Assembly: GCF_014640315.1 (NCBI RefSeq)
Contig: NZ_BMGS01000004.1
Location: 124,001 to 188,000, forward strand
Direction: 5' to 3'
Origin: Hymenobacter glacieicola
Lineage (GTDB): Bacteria > Bacteroidota > Bacteroidia > Cytophagales > Hymenobacteraceae
Length of the DNA stretch: 64,000 bases
The notes beneath the pieces were generated by a model. It did no database searches, was not told where the DNA came from, and saw only the letters and a program-made list of their open reading frames with translations. Position numbers and translations under genes: made by a program. Positions 32,673 to 41,454 of the stretch are shown piece after piece (within the stretch, counting starts at the first letter, position 1; the number at the start of each line of letters is the position of its first letter).

Positions 32673-33797
32673 ATGAAGTTTATCGTCTCGTCTTCCGCCT
32701 TGCTCAAGCAGCTGCAGAGCATCAACGGTGTAGTCACGAACAACCCCGTGGTGCCGATTCTGGAGAACTTTCTCTTTGAAATCGAGGACGGCAAGCTGAC
32801 GATTACGGCCTCTGATCTGGAGACCAGCATGATGACGGAGCTGCCCGTGGAAGCCCGGGAAAGTGGCCGCATTGCCGCCCCTGCCCGCATTCTGCTCGAC
32901 ACGCTCAAGAACCTGCCCGACCAGCCCGTAACCTTCACCCTAGACGAGGAGACGTACACCATCGAAATTGCCAGCTCCAACGGCCGCTATAAGCTGGCCG
33001 GCGAAAACGCTACTGACTTCCCCCGGGTGCCGGTTGTGAAGGGCTCGGCGCCGGTTGAGATGCCGTCCACTTCGTTGTCGCGGGCCATCAACAAAACCAT
33101 CTTCGCAGTAAGCACCGACGAGTTGCGCCCGGCCATGACCGGTATTCTGGTGCAGCTGGCCGACAATCAGGTAACGTTTGTGGCCACTGACGGCCACCGC
33201 CTCTTGCGCTACCGCCGCTCCGATGTGGGTGCGGGCCAGACCGCTAACATCATTATCCCGCGCAAGGCCTTTAATCTGCTGAAAGGTGCCCTGCCTTCCG
33301 AAGCCACTACCGTGCGCGTGGAGTTCAACAACTCGAACGCCTTCTTCAGCTTCAACCAGATGCGCCTAGTGTGCCGCCTGATTGATGAGCGCTACCCCGA
33401 TTACGAAAACGTAATTCCGGTGAGCAACCCGAACAAGCTCATCATCAGCCGTCAGGAAATCCTGAACTCGGTAAAGCGCATCAGCATCTATTCCAACAAG
33501 ACTACCCACCAGGTACGCCTGCGCCTGGCTGGTTCAGAGCTGACAGTGTCGGCCGAAGACCTAGACTTCTCGAACGAGGCCAACGAAAAGCTGGCCTGCC
33601 AGTACGACGGTGAGGACATGGAAATCGGCTTCAACGCCAAGTTCCTGACGGAAATGCTCAGCAACATTGACTCCGAGGAAATTACCCTGGAGCTGAGCAC
33701 CCCCAACCGCGCCGGCCTGCTCATGCCTACTACCCCCGACGACAACGAAAGCATCCTGATGCTGGTAATGCCAGTGATGCTGAACAACTACGTTTAA
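32673..33797 (+). CDS. dnaN: DNA polymerase III beta subunit (sliding clamp)
   Basis: 374 aa from ATG 32673 (MKFIVSSSALLKQLQSINGVV), normal length. Three clamp domains are recognisable, with FVATDGHRLLRYRR at the end of the second and the C-terminal family ending ESILMLVMPVMLNNYV. It encircles DNA and holds the replicase and repair polymerases. dnaA and oriC are not adjacent, as is common in Bacteroidetes. gldC lies downstream past a bipartite repeat element. Confidence 0.96.
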   Translation: MKFIVSSSALLKQLQSINGVVTNNPVVPILENFLFEIEDGKLTITASDLETSMMTELPVEARESGRIAAPARILLDTLKNLPDQPVTFTLDEETYTIEIASSNGRYKLAGENATDFPRVPVVKGSAPVEMPSTSLSRAINKTIFAVSTDELRPAMTGILVQLADNQVTFVATDGHRLLRYRRSDVGAGQTANIIIPRKAFNLLKGALPSEATTVRVEFNNSNAFFSFNQMRLVCRLIDERYPDYENVIPVSNPNKLIISRQEILNSVKRISIYSNKTTHQVRLRLAGSELTVSAEDLDFSNEANEKLACQYDGEDMEIGFNAKFLTEMLSNIDSEEITLELSTPNRAGLLMPTTPDDNESILMLVMPVMLNNYV

Positions 33798-34026
33798 CCA
33801 CGGATTCAGACGGATTTCTCGGATTGCACGGATTCGTTCGGGTGGTTTGGGAAATCCTTCTTTTTGACTGTTTCAGCCAGAAAGTACTGTTTCCGTTCAC
33901 CATTGACATTGGTCTTGCATACTGCGGCCGAATAACTCCGGCACCCGGAGTACTTGTGCGGCGTGCGGCCCGAAACGGGGACCACACGAATCCGTGAAAT
34001 CCGAATAATCCGTTTAAATCCGTGAT
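33796..34026. repeat. bipartite AATCC-phased repeat element (copies B and C, inverted)
   Basis: Copy B (33796-33836) reads GGATT at 33802, 33812, 33821 and 33830. Copy C (33987-34026) reads AATCC at 33989, 33998, 34007 and 34017. The two arms are inverted relative to each other around 150 bp of non-repeated DNA. The element fills the whole dnaN-gldC gap, starting within the dnaN stop region and ending directly at the gldC ATG. Confidence 0.8.
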
Positions 34027-34365
34027 ATGAAGAAATCTGAAATCCGCTTCAGCATCGCCCTCGACGATCAGAAGGTACCCGAGGCTATCAGCTGGTCGGC
34101 TACCGATGCGGGCCCCGATATTCACTTTGCCAAGGCCATCAACATTGCCCTCTGGGACCGGGACGAGCGCGGCACCATGAAGATTGACCTCTGGACCAAG
34201 GAAATGCCGGTGGATGAGATGAAGCGCTTCTACGTGGATACCATGGGTGCCATGGCCGAGAGCATCATCACGGCCACCAACGACTCCGTAATGGCCACCA
34301 AGATGCGCGACCTGTGCCGCCAACTGATGGACCATATTGAGGAAGAAGAGCGCAAGCAGCGCTAG
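34027..34365 (+). CDS. gldC: gliding motility protein GldC
   Basis: 112 aa from ATG 34027. The sequence MKKSEIRFSIALDDQKVPE, then ISWSATDAG and AKAINIALWDRDERGTMKID, is characteristic of GldC, a small cytoplasmic protein of unknown mechanism found with gliding genes. It lies about 6.5 kb from gldAFG, as in genomes where gld genes are scattered. The start codon directly follows an AATCC repeat arm, so its leader must contain the repeat. A strong terminator follows at 34381. Confidence 0.88.
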   Translation: MKKSEIRFSIALDDQKVPEAISWSATDAGPDIHFAKAINIALWDRDERGTMKIDLWTKEMPVDEMKRFYVDTMGAMAESIITATNDSVMATKMRDLCRQLMDHIEEEERKQR

Positions 34366-34380
34366 GGTTTAAACGACGTA

Positions 34381-34418
34381 AAAAAAGCCCCGCCAGATAA
34401 TTCTGGCGGGGCTTTTTT
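34381..34418. terminator. bidirectional terminator after gldC
   Basis: AAAAAAGCCCCGCCAGA, loop TAAT, TCTGGCGGGGCTTTTTT: a perfect 17-bp stem serving gldC and the convergent gene at 34448. Confidence 0.92.
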
Positions 34419-34447
34419 GTGCGCTACGTGCGCTGTACTTGAGAAGC

Positions 34448-34969
34448 TTACTGGCGGCTGCGCGTAGCCGGGGCTGCTGATTTGGCCGGACCAATGGTGG
34501 CGCCGTTACTGCTGGCCGGCAACGGGTTCTGGACCGAGTTGACAAAGATGGCGTTGGCCGCTTTGCCGTAATTCATGCTGAACTGGTTGTACGCCGGCCG
34601 CGAATCGTAGTAGCTGCTGTACTGGTCCGTGCTGAGCACAGCCTGCAACTCTTTGTCACGCTCCTTGCACACAGCGTCGCACTGCTGCTTGATGAGCTGG
34701 TCGTTGCCGGCGTTCTTTTGATTAATGGCGGCGATTTTCGCCTGCTTATCCTCGTTAATAGCCTGCAGACGGGTTTTCTGGTAGCCATTCAGACGCAACT
34801 CACGCGCCATTTGATCCGAGAGCTGACGGGCGTGGGCCTGTACGGGGTTTAGACGGGCGGAAGCTTGGCTTGGTTTATCCTGCGAGGCCGGAGTAGCAGG
34901 CTTCTGTTGGGCATGGGCCCCCAGCGAAGCAAGCACCAGGGCAGTCGCGGCAGCAAGTTTCTTTTTCAT
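34448..34969 (-). CDS. secreted Lys/Gln-rich protein, Spy/CpxP-like layout
   Basis: 173 aa; the ATG at 34969 begins a signal peptide (MKKKLAAATALVLASLGAHAQ). The mature part is helical and polar (SDQMARELRLNGYQKTRLQA, then repeated Lys/Gln/Glu up to AVLSTDQYSSYY) with Pro/Ala-rich ends. The layout, including an L-xx-Q-like element and two Cys residues (CDAVC), resembles small periplasmic Spy/CpxP-type proteins, but the match is loose. Role unknown, perhaps envelope stress. Its promoter is predicted at 34974-35003, with the start codon 4 nt after the -7 element. Confidence 0.7.
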   Translation of the reverse strand: MKKKLAAATALVLASLGAHAQQKPATPASQDKPSQASARLNPVQAHARQLSDQMARELRLNGYQKTRLQAINEDKQAKIAAINQKNAGNDQLIKQQCDAVCKERDKELQAVLSTDQYSSYYDSRPAYNQFSMNYGKAANAIFVNSVQNPLPASSNGATIGPAKSAAPATRSRQ

Positions 34970-34973
34970 CGGG

Positions 34974-35003
34974 AAAAGATATCGTGAACAGGTCAGATGC
35001 AAA
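34974..35003 (-). promoter_or_regulatory. predicted promoter, near-leaderless
   Basis: On the minus strand, TTTG (35003-35000), an 18-nt spacer, then TATCTTTT (34981-34974) fit the Bacteroidetes -33/-7 arrangement. The ATG at 34969 follows after 4 nt. Confidence 0.6.
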
Positions 35004-35161
35004 CAAAACAGCACGTTTCAGTAGCTTCGAAACCTGCCGTTGTATCCTTTCTTAACGAAAAACTGTGCCAGTGAGTTTATATAAGACGGAAAAATGCGCG
35101 GCTTAGCTACTCAGTGTCACCCGGAGCGAGGCCGGGGCTTAGGCTAGCCAGCAATGCGCGA

Positions 35162-35698
35162 TTAAAACTTGTTTTTCCACATCATCGACTCCACAGGCTT
35201 TACCGTGCGCTCGTTGTACTTGGCGTTAGCCTTGCGGTTATAGAAGGTCTCGACGTTGCCTTGCACGGCAAAGTAAATGAGCTGCCCTACCGGCATCAGG
35301 TGGTACACGCGCACCGGCATGGATACGCTGATTTCCAGGGTCCAGGTATTGCAGAAGCCAATGTCGCCTTTACCCGCCGTGGCGTGAATATCAATGCCCA
35401 GGCGACCCACGCTGCTCTTGCCTTCTAGGAAAGGGACATGCGCGTGGCTTTCGGTGTACTCCTCGGTTACGCCCAGGTAAAGCGTGCCGGGCTGCAGCAC
35501 GAAGCCTTCCTCCGGGATTTCAAAAACGTTGATTTCGTTGTGTTTGCGGGCATCCAGCACGGCGTCGCGGTAGGTAGCCAGGTAGCGGCCCAGGTGCACA
35601 TCGTAGGAGTTAGTGCCCAAGCAGCTGCGGTCGTAGGGCTCAATAACGATGTTGCCCCGCTCAATTTCGGCGAGAATCTGCTGGTCGGTGAGAATCAT
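35162..35698 (-). CDS. dcd: dCTP deaminase
   Basis: 178 aa from ATG 35698. Family marks: MILTDQQILAEIERG, SYDVHLGRYL, the nucleotide-binding EGKSSVGRLG (92-101) and the catalytic Glu122 in NTWTLEIS, followed by PVGQLIYF. It deaminates dCTP to dUTP for dTMP synthesis; a bifunctional dCTPase-dUTPase form cannot be excluded by eye. It is a single gene. The 101-bp gap upstream holds an imperfect AATTA-rich palindrome (about 35714-35803). Confidence 0.93.
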   Translation of the reverse strand: MILTDQQILAEIERGNIVIEPYDRSCLGTNSYDVHLGRYLATYRDAVLDARKHNEINVFEIPEEGFVLQPGTLYLGVTEEYTESHAHVPFLEGKSSVGRLGIDIHATAGKGDIGFCNTWTLEISVSMPVRVYHLMPVGQLIYFAVQGNVETFYNRKANAKYNERTVKPVESMMWKNKF

Positions 35699-35799
35699 GA
35701 AGTCAGTTAGAAATGAAGAATTAAAAACGAAGAATTAGGCGGCTATTCGTTGCGCTTACCTGGAAAGTGCCGCAACGAGCCGCTGCCAACTCCGCATTT

Positions 35800-36672
35800 T
35801 TAATTGTCGTCCTCGTCCTCGTACCGGTCTTCGGGCAAGGGCGCGGAGCGGCGGGTGCGAGCAGGAGGGGTAGGACGTTCCTGGTCCTCGGCCAGGGCAT
35901 CGAGGCGGTTGCGTAGGTCGGGTAATACGCTGGTAACCACGTAGAGCAGCACCAGCAAGGAGCTGCCGGCAAGCAGCAGGGTAAGGTAGTCCATCCAATC
36001 GTGGCGCGGCGCTGAGTCGAGGGAACGGGGAGCGGGGTAGCCGGCAGCCGGCGTGGCCAGCGCTACCTCAGGTTCGGGCTGCGGGTCCTCGGCCGTTACG
36101 TCGGGGGAGGCGGCGGAAGCGGGGGCCGAGGCGGGGTCGATGTCGGCCGGGGGCACGGCGGCGCCGTCGGCGGCTAGCTCCTCGGGGGCGGCATCCTGGG
36201 AGGCGTTAAACTGCGCGGCCCCCTGCTTGATAACCCGCTGCAGGCTGCGGATCAGGGCCACCCGCTCGTCGCGGGGCAGCACCCGAATAAAGAACTCGAA
36301 GTTGCGGTCAACCAGAATGCTATTCAGCTGCTTCTCAAACTCTACCAGGTCGGTGCGGCCCTTGCCAAAGCGGGACTTGAAACGGTCCGAAACGCCGTTG
36401 TAGTTTAGGAAAAGCTTTTTCAGGTCATCCCGGCCGGGGAAGTTGTCAAATGCCTTGCGGGCTTTGGCCGTACGTAGCGACACGGGAAACTTGCCCCGGG
36501 CAAACGATTTGTCGTACACGGTTTCCATGGTGCGGAAGTTCAGCTCGTCCACGGTGCGGTCGAAAAGGCGCTTGTTGGCCGCGGCAGGGGTTTCGGTTTG
36601 TGCCAGCAACACGGCCGGCCCAGCGAGCCACAGCAGCAAAAACAGCGGTAGCAACTGACAAAGTCGGGGCAT
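35800..36672 (-). CDS. envelope protein with signal peptide and C-terminal membrane helix
   Basis: 290 aa from ATG 36672. Signal peptide MPRLCQLLPLFLLLWLAGPA, cut near LLAQ. The middle domain (about 30-150) is charged and mostly helical. A Pro/Ala/Asp linker (about 155-210) leads to a membrane helix (LTLLLAGSSLLVLLYVV, about 228-247), and the tail is acidic (EDRYEDEDDN). The topology is therefore periplasmic domain, linker, one helix, short cytoplasmic tail. Function unknown. A GACCTTTG sequence at 36693-36700 on the minus strand may be its -7 element. Confidence 0.7.
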   Translation of the reverse strand: MPRLCQLLPLFLLLWLAGPAVLLAQTETPAAANKRLFDRTVDELNFRTMETVYDKSFARGKFPVSLRTAKARKAFDNFPGRDDLKKLFLNYNGVSDRFKSRFGKGRTDLVEFEKQLNSILVDRNFEFFIRVLPRDERVALIRSLQRVIKQGAAQFNASQDAAPEELAADGAAVPPADIDPASAPASAASPDVTAEDPQPEPEVALATPAAGYPAPRSLDSAPRHDWMDYLTLLLAGSSLLVLLYVVTSVLPDLRNRLDALAEDQERPTPPARTRRSAPLPEDRYEDEDDN

Positions 36673-36822
36673 AGGGCAAGGATGGTTTCCGGCAAAGGTC
36701 GGGAATTTGCAGTTGCACTAGGCGGGCAGGCGAGCAGAAAGGCCAAAAATGTGCTTGGCGTGGCCAGGAACTAGCATAAGGCCTAGCGTCTGAGGTGGGT
36801 CAGTCGAGCTTTCCTAAAGGAA

Positions 36823-36855
36823 AAGCCCCTACCTCCGCACTGGAGGTAAGGGCTT
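36823..36855. terminator. hairpin AAGCCCCTACCTCC/GGAGGTAAGGGCTT
   Basis: Arms at 36823-36836 and 36842-36855 with one mismatch form a near copy of the hairpin at 19660. It probably terminates hemL, whose stop is about 110 bp away in the leftward direction. The rest of the 291-bp gap shows nothing recognisable. Confidence 0.6.
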
Positions 36856-36963
36856 GTCACTTAACAAGAGGCTAGCAAATGAGCGGCAGGAGGGCGGCGT
36901 CTCCTGGCTTGATGCGCCCGATGTCCGCGCCACATCAGCTCACTCACCGAATCACCACCTCGC

Positions 36964-38292
36964 TTACAGCCCGTGGGCTTCCTGCATGGATTCGCGGCAG
37001 GCCGTGAGGTAGTGGTCCACGAGGTCATCGGTAATGGCGGTGCTCACGAACAGGGCTTCGTACTGGGCCGGAGCCAGGTAGATGCCGCGGTGCAGCATGG
37101 CCCGGAAGTAGCGCCCGAAGGCTTCCGTGTCGGAGGTTTTGGCCGAGTCCAGATCCGTAACGGGCTGGCTGGTGAAGAACACACTGAACATGGAGCCGAC
37201 CTGGTTAACGGTGTAATTCAGGCCCAGCTCGGCGCAAATCTGGCGGGTGCCGTCGGCAATGCGGGTGGTAATGCGGTTGAGCTCGTCGTACAGCTCGGGG
37301 TGCTCGTTGAGGTAGGTGAGCTGGGCAATGCCGGCCGCCGTGGCAATGGGGTTGCCCGAGAGCGTGCCCGCCTGGTACACCTTGCCGGCCGGAGCCACGT
37401 TGTCCATAATGTCCTGGCGGCCGCCGTACGCGCCTACGGGCATACCGCCCCCAATGATTTTGCCGAGGGTAGTCAGGTCGGGCGTAATACCGTATAGCTC
37501 CTGGGCGCCGCCCCGGGCCAGCCGGAAGCCGGTCATCACCTCATCAAAAATCAGCACGATGCCGTGGCGGGTGCACAGCTCGCGCAAACCTTGCAGGTAG
37601 CCTTCCTGCGGAGCCACCAAGCCCATATTGCCCACCACCGGCTCCAGAATCAGGGCGGCTACCTGCCCCTCGTTGGCGGCTATGATCTGCTCCACGGCGG
37701 CCAAATCGTTGTAAGGTACCGTGAGCGTGTCCTGGGCCACGCCCTGGGTGACGCCCGGCGAATCAGGGGCGCCCAGGGTGAGGGCACCCGAGCCGGCGGC
37801 AATCAGGAAGGAGTCGCCGTGGCCGTGGTAGCAGCCCTCAAACTTGATGATTTTGTCGCGGCCCGTAAAGCCGCGGGCTACCCGGATGGCCGACATGGTG
37901 GCTTCGGTGCCGGAGTTTACCAGGCGCACTTTCTCGATGCTAGGCACCATCTGCTTGATGAGCTCGGCCATTTCTACCTCCCGGCGCGTGGGCGCCCCAA
38001 ACGACAGGGAGCCCTGCACGGCCTCTTTCACGGCGTCTAACACCAGCTCCGGGGCGTGGCCCAGAATCATCGGGCCCCAGGAATTGATGAAATCCAGGTA
38101 CCGGTTGCCGTCCACATCGGTGAGCCAGGCCCCTTTGGCCGATTGCATAAACACCGGATGGCCGCCTACGGCCCGGAAAGCCCGCACCGGCGAGTTTACG
38201 CCGCCCGGAATATGGTTTTTGGCCCGCGTAAACAGGGCGTCACTGGTGGTGAGGGGTAGAGTGGGAGCTGAGGAGGTGGTTGCTTGCGACAT
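36964..38292 (-). CDS. hemL: glutamate-1-semialdehyde 2,1-aminomutase
   Basis: 442 aa PLP enzyme making 5-aminolevulinate from glutamate-1-semialdehyde in the C5 haem pathway. The start at ATG 38292 (MSQATTSSAPTL) fits the family; the longer frame adds 26 unrelated residues. Motifs: HIPGGVNSPVRAF, NSGTEATMSAIRVAR, FEGCYHGHGD, IFDEVMTGFR and the PLP Lys278 in TTLGKIIGGGMPVGAYGG. Length and motifs are complete. It stands alone among envelope genes, about 100 bp from the next leftward gene. Confidence 0.96.
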   Translation of the reverse strand: MSQATTSSAPTLPLTTSDALFTRAKNHIPGGVNSPVRAFRAVGGHPVFMQSAKGAWLTDVDGNRYLDFINSWGPMILGHAPELVLDAVKEAVQGSLSFGAPTRREVEMAELIKQMVPSIEKVRLVNSGTEATMSAIRVARGFTGRDKIIKFEGCYHGHGDSFLIAAGSGALTLGAPDSPGVTQGVAQDTLTVPYNDLAAVEQIIAANEGQVAALILEPVVGNMGLVAPQEGYLQGLRELCTRHGIVLIFDEVMTGFRLARGGAQELYGITPDLTTLGKIIGGGMPVGAYGGRQDIMDNVAPAGKVYQAGTLSGNPIATAAGIAQLTYLNEHPELYDELNRITTRIADGTRQICAELGLNYTVNQVGSMFSVFFTSQPVTDLDSAKTSDTEAFGRYFRAMLHRGIYLAPAQYEALFVSTAITDDLVDHYLTACRESMQEAHGL

Positions 38293-38398
38293 GAAAGCGG
38301 AATGTAGCGGAAGCCAGAGGCCTCCCGCGGCGTGATAAAAGAAGCCAGAGCTGGTCCGGCGCGGCGGCACTGAATGCGTGCGGCAGCAGGTAAATAAC

Positions 38399-40393
38399 CT
38401 ACCGAATGCCCACTGGGTTCAGAACTTCTATTTCCAGCCGCTCCAGCTTGGTCAGGGGCACGTACTGGTTATCGTGGCTGCCGTCGGGGTAGCCGATACC
38501 CTGAAATACCGCCCCGGAAACCGGCCCGCCATTGGCCAGTTGCTGCTGAAACGCGGGGCCGTGCTGGTGAAGCTGGTTGGCAAAGTAATACAGCAGCTCG
38601 AAGCCCGATAAAGCAAATACCGAAGGCGGCAGATTCTGGCGCTGGGTGTAGAGCTGGCGTACCCGCCGCACCCCGTAGCCGGTACGGTCCACGAACTTGG
38701 GGTGCACAAAGTACACGTCGCGCGCGTCGAGCTGGCCCAGGCCAATGCGGTTGTTATCGAGCCAGGAAGCGTAGGTGATAAGCGGGGTGCGGGCATCCTG
38801 GGCCTTCAGGGCCCCGAGGGTGTAGGTGCCGGCCTTCTTGCCATCGGAAGCCACTACCAAGTGGCCGATGGTTTTTAAATCGAGGCCAGCAAAGCCCGCG
38901 CTTAAGGACTCCTCCACGTCGGAGTTAATGCGGCGCAGCTGAAGCACGCGCCCGCCCAGAGCCTCGTAGGCCTGCTTGTAGGCCTGCCCGAAGGCGGTTT
39001 CGTCCTTGGTGTCCTCGTAGAGCACCACGGCTGTGCGCGGGCCACCCAGACGGGTAAAGGCAAACTGCGCGGCCTGCCGGGCCTGGGTAGCCGTGCTGGG
39101 CTCGAAGAGGTAGTGCCAGGGGTTGTCCAGCACTAAATCACCGTCCTGGGAAAGGGGGTTGACGACCACAATTTGCTTCTGCTGGGCGTAGCGGGCCAGA
39201 ATCTTGCTGCCCGATTTGTAGACCGGCCCAATAAGCATGTCCATGCCCGCCAGCTCCGGCAGGGCCAACAGTTGCTTGAGCTGCAGGGTGTCGGCGCCGG
39301 TGTCATAGGCAAACAGCTGCACGGGGTGTCCCTCCCGCTGCAGCGAATCCTGGGCCAGGCGCATGCCCGCGTACAGGTCCGTCACGAACTGGTTTTTGCG
39401 GCGGGTTTCCCAGCTAGGGTCAGCAAACTCGAAGGGCAGCAGTACCCCAATGTTGTAGGTGCTTTTCTTCTGGGCCCGGGGGCGGGGCGTGTAGCGGGCA
39501 CGGTCGAGGGCAAACTGGGTGATGAGCTGGTCGAGCTGGGGCTTGTCGGCTTCGGTGTACCAGCCGCCGTTGGCCAGTTTGTCGGCGTAGGCCCGGGCCA
39601 GGGTAGCGTCCTGGGGGTAAGCCCGGAGCAGGTTCTGGAAGGTGGTTTTATCCTTGACGCGGGGCAGGTAGGCGGCCTTCATGTTTTCCCGTTCCGTAAC
39701 GAGGCGGTCGGGGGGCAGCTGACTCAGCACGCGCAGGCCATTCTCAAAGTCGCCCTGCTCAAACGACACCTGGCCCTGCAGAAAGAAGGCTTCGGGCAGG
39801 TTGGGCCACTGCGAGTATTCGGTGCGCAACAAGTTCAGCATCTGCTCGGCCTCGGCCCACTTCTTGGCCCGGCTAGCGGCTACGGCGTAGAGGTAGGCTG
39901 CTTCCGGGGCCCGCTGAAACTTGCTGCCGGGCGCCGTGATGGGCAGCAGCTCCTGCATGGCCAGCTCGTAGCGAGTTTGGTCAAGCAGGGTTTTGCCGTT
40001 TTTGTAGCGGGTGGCCGGGTCGCTGGAGTTTAGGTTGGCCGGCAGGGGTGGGCCCGTGGGCTTGGAAGCTGCCGGCACGGCCGGCTTGACCGTGGCCGCG
40101 GGGGTAGCTGGCTTGGTGGTAGTAGTGGCCTTGGTGGCGGCAGAAGTAGCTGGCTTGCCTGCGGCAGGGGCCGGCGTTGTCGGGGTAGCCTTGGGGGCCG
40201 GACGGGTGCCGGGCGTAGTTGCGCCAGAGGTGGCCGGGCGGGTGGTGGGGCGAGGGGCAGCCGGCGTGGTAGACTTCCCGGTGGGGGTAAGGGTAGTCGG
40301 TTTTTTGGCCGGAGCCTGCTGGGCCCACGTGGGCGCCGACAACGTAAGGCCGCCGCAGAGCACAGCAGCAAACAGGAGAGAGTAAGACCTCAT
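38399..40393 (-). CDS. LpoA-like exported protein: TPR region plus periplasmic-binding fold
   Basis: 664 aa. The ATG at 40393 starts a signal peptide (MRSYSLLFAAVLCGG, cut near TWAQ). A Pro/Thr/Ala-rich low-complexity linker (about 25-125) follows, then TPR-like helices (about 130-300, ATRYKNGKTLLDQTRYELAM) and a type-1 periplasmic-binding domain (about 325-640, YNIGVLLPFEFADPSW, MLIGPVYKSGSKI, RTAVVLYEDTKDETAFG). The layout recalls LpoA, the outer-membrane activator of penicillin-binding proteins, and Bacteroidetes proteins annotated as amino-acid ABC substrate-binding. No lipobox is seen. No transporter genes are adjacent. Confidence 0.75.
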   Translation of the reverse strand: MRSYSLLFAAVLCGGLTLSAPTWAQQAPAKKPTTLTPTGKSTTPAAPRPTTRPATSGATTPGTRPAPKATPTTPAPAAGKPATSAATKATTTTKPATPAATVKPAVPAASKPTGPPLPANLNSSDPATRYKNGKTLLDQTRYELAMQELLPITAPGSKFQRAPEAAYLYAVAASRAKKWAEAEQMLNLLRTEYSQWPNLPEAFFLQGQVSFEQGDFENGLRVLSQLPPDRLVTERENMKAAYLPRVKDKTTFQNLLRAYPQDATLARAYADKLANGGWYTEADKPQLDQLITQFALDRARYTPRPRAQKKSTYNIGVLLPFEFADPSWETRRKNQFVTDLYAGMRLAQDSLQREGHPVQLFAYDTGADTLQLKQLLALPELAGMDMLIGPVYKSGSKILARYAQQKQIVVVNPLSQDGDLVLDNPWHYLFEPSTATQARQAAQFAFTRLGGPRTAVVLYEDTKDETAFGQAYKQAYEALGGRVLQLRRINSDVEESLSAGFAGLDLKTIGHLVVASDGKKAGTYTLGALKAQDARTPLITYASWLDNNRIGLGQLDARDVYFVHPKFVDRTGYGVRRVRQLYTQRQNLPPSVFALSGFELLYYFANQLHQHGPAFQQQLANGGPVSGAVFQGIGYPDGSHDNQYVPLTKLERLEIEVLNPVGIR

Positions 40394-40458
40394 AAACCGA
40401 GGAGCCAGATCAGATAGGCAACAGAAAGCACGGCGCCGCAACCCTGCGGCTCGCCGGG

Positions 40459-40466
40459 CAAAGGTA
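40459..40466 (-). promoter_or_regulatory. -7 element for the LpoA-like gene
   Basis: TACCTTTG on the minus strand, 66 nt before the ATG at 40393. Confidence 0.5.
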
Positions 40467-40591
40467 CGCAGATACGCCCGGGAAGATATGCCGGGCCACG
40501 CAGCCGGGGTAGAACGACGCGGCCGCTCCTTTTTAATGAAAACTTAAGTTCCATTTAATCCGGTCTTAAGCTGCGCCATACGTCTGCGCCC

Positions 40592-40599
40592 TACCTTTG
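40592..40599 (+). promoter_or_regulatory. -7 element upstream of the TetR-ABC operon
   Basis: TACCTTTG on the plus strand within the 327-bp divergent region, about 120 nt before the TetR ATG. This predicts a long leader, which contains a 17-codon frame starting at 40608. Nothing else was recognised in the region. Confidence 0.45.
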
Positions 40600-40720
40600 C
40601 AGGGCCGATGGAAAGTACTGCCAGCTCCCGGCTTTGGCATCTAACTTGTTGTCGGGCCTGAAAGTAAACCTATCATCGGTAATAGGTAGTGCTACCCTGG
40701 CTTAGTCCTTTACTTCACTG

Positions 40721-41389
40721 ATGAATCCGCAGTTACGCATCACCCTCAACGACAAGCTCTACCTGCGCGACCCGCAGGAAACGGAGCTGGGTCGCCGGCT
40801 GCTGGCTGAAAGCATCCGGCTGATTGATGAGCTGGGGCTGGAGCAGTTTACCTTCCGCAAGCTGGCCCAGCGCATGGAATCCACGGAGGCTTCCTTGTAC
40901 CGCTACTTCGAAAACAAGCACCGCCTGCTCGGCTACCTGGTATCGTGGTACTGGGCCTGGGTGCGCTACCAGATTCGCTACCACACCCACAACGTGCCCG
41001 ACGCGGCCCAGCGGCTGCGGCTTATGCTGGGCATTGTGACCCGGGCCCACCACGACGACCCCGCCACCACTGACCTGGACGAAGCCGCCCTCTACCGCAT
41101 TGTGGTGCACGAAGCCTCTAAAGCCTACCTCACCCGCGACGTCGACCAGGACAACCAGGCCGGGCTGTTTCGGGAGTATAAGCGCTTGGCGGCTGATATG
41201 GCCGCCGTGGTGCAGGAGCTGAAGCCCTGCTACCCCTTCCCACACGCCCTGGTGAGCACCCTGCTGGAAGCCAACCGTAAGCAGCTCTTTTTTGCCCAGC
41301 ACCTGCCTTCCCTCACTGATTCTGCCGCCGACGCCGACCGTTACGCCTTCCTCGAAGGCCTGGCGTTTGGGGCCCTTCACGCCTACTAA
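40721..41389 (+). CDS. TetR-family regulator of the export operon
   Basis: 222 aa from ATG 40721. A well-formed TetR DNA-binding domain is visible: ESIRLIDELGLEQFTFRKLAQRM, then ESTEASLYRYFENKHRLLGYL. The C-terminal half is helical, with a His/Asp-rich segment (RAHHDDPATTDLDEAAL). It is the first gene of a set with an ABC protein, an HlyD-like adaptor and a TolC-like channel, so autoregulation and control of that system are likely. Confidence 0.88.
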   Translation: MNPQLRITLNDKLYLRDPQETELGRRLLAESIRLIDELGLEQFTFRKLAQRMESTEASLYRYFENKHRLLGYLVSWYWAWVRYQIRYHTHNVPDAAQRLRLMLGIVTRAHHDDPATTDLDEAALYRIVVHEASKAYLTRDVDQDNQAGLFREYKRLAADMAAVVQELKPCYPFPHALVSTLLEANRKQLFFAQHLPSLTDSAADADRYAFLEGLAFGALHAY

Positions 41390-41454
41390 GCCCCCGCGAA
41401 TTGCTGCCAGCCTCAGGGCTGGCAACCCGTAGCTATTTCTCTTTTTTCCTGTTC

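Noticed and set aside
40608-40661. 17-codon frame in the leader of the TetR-ABC operon as a leader peptide
   Set aside because: There are no runs of regulatory codons and no attenuator hairpin; it is too short to support.
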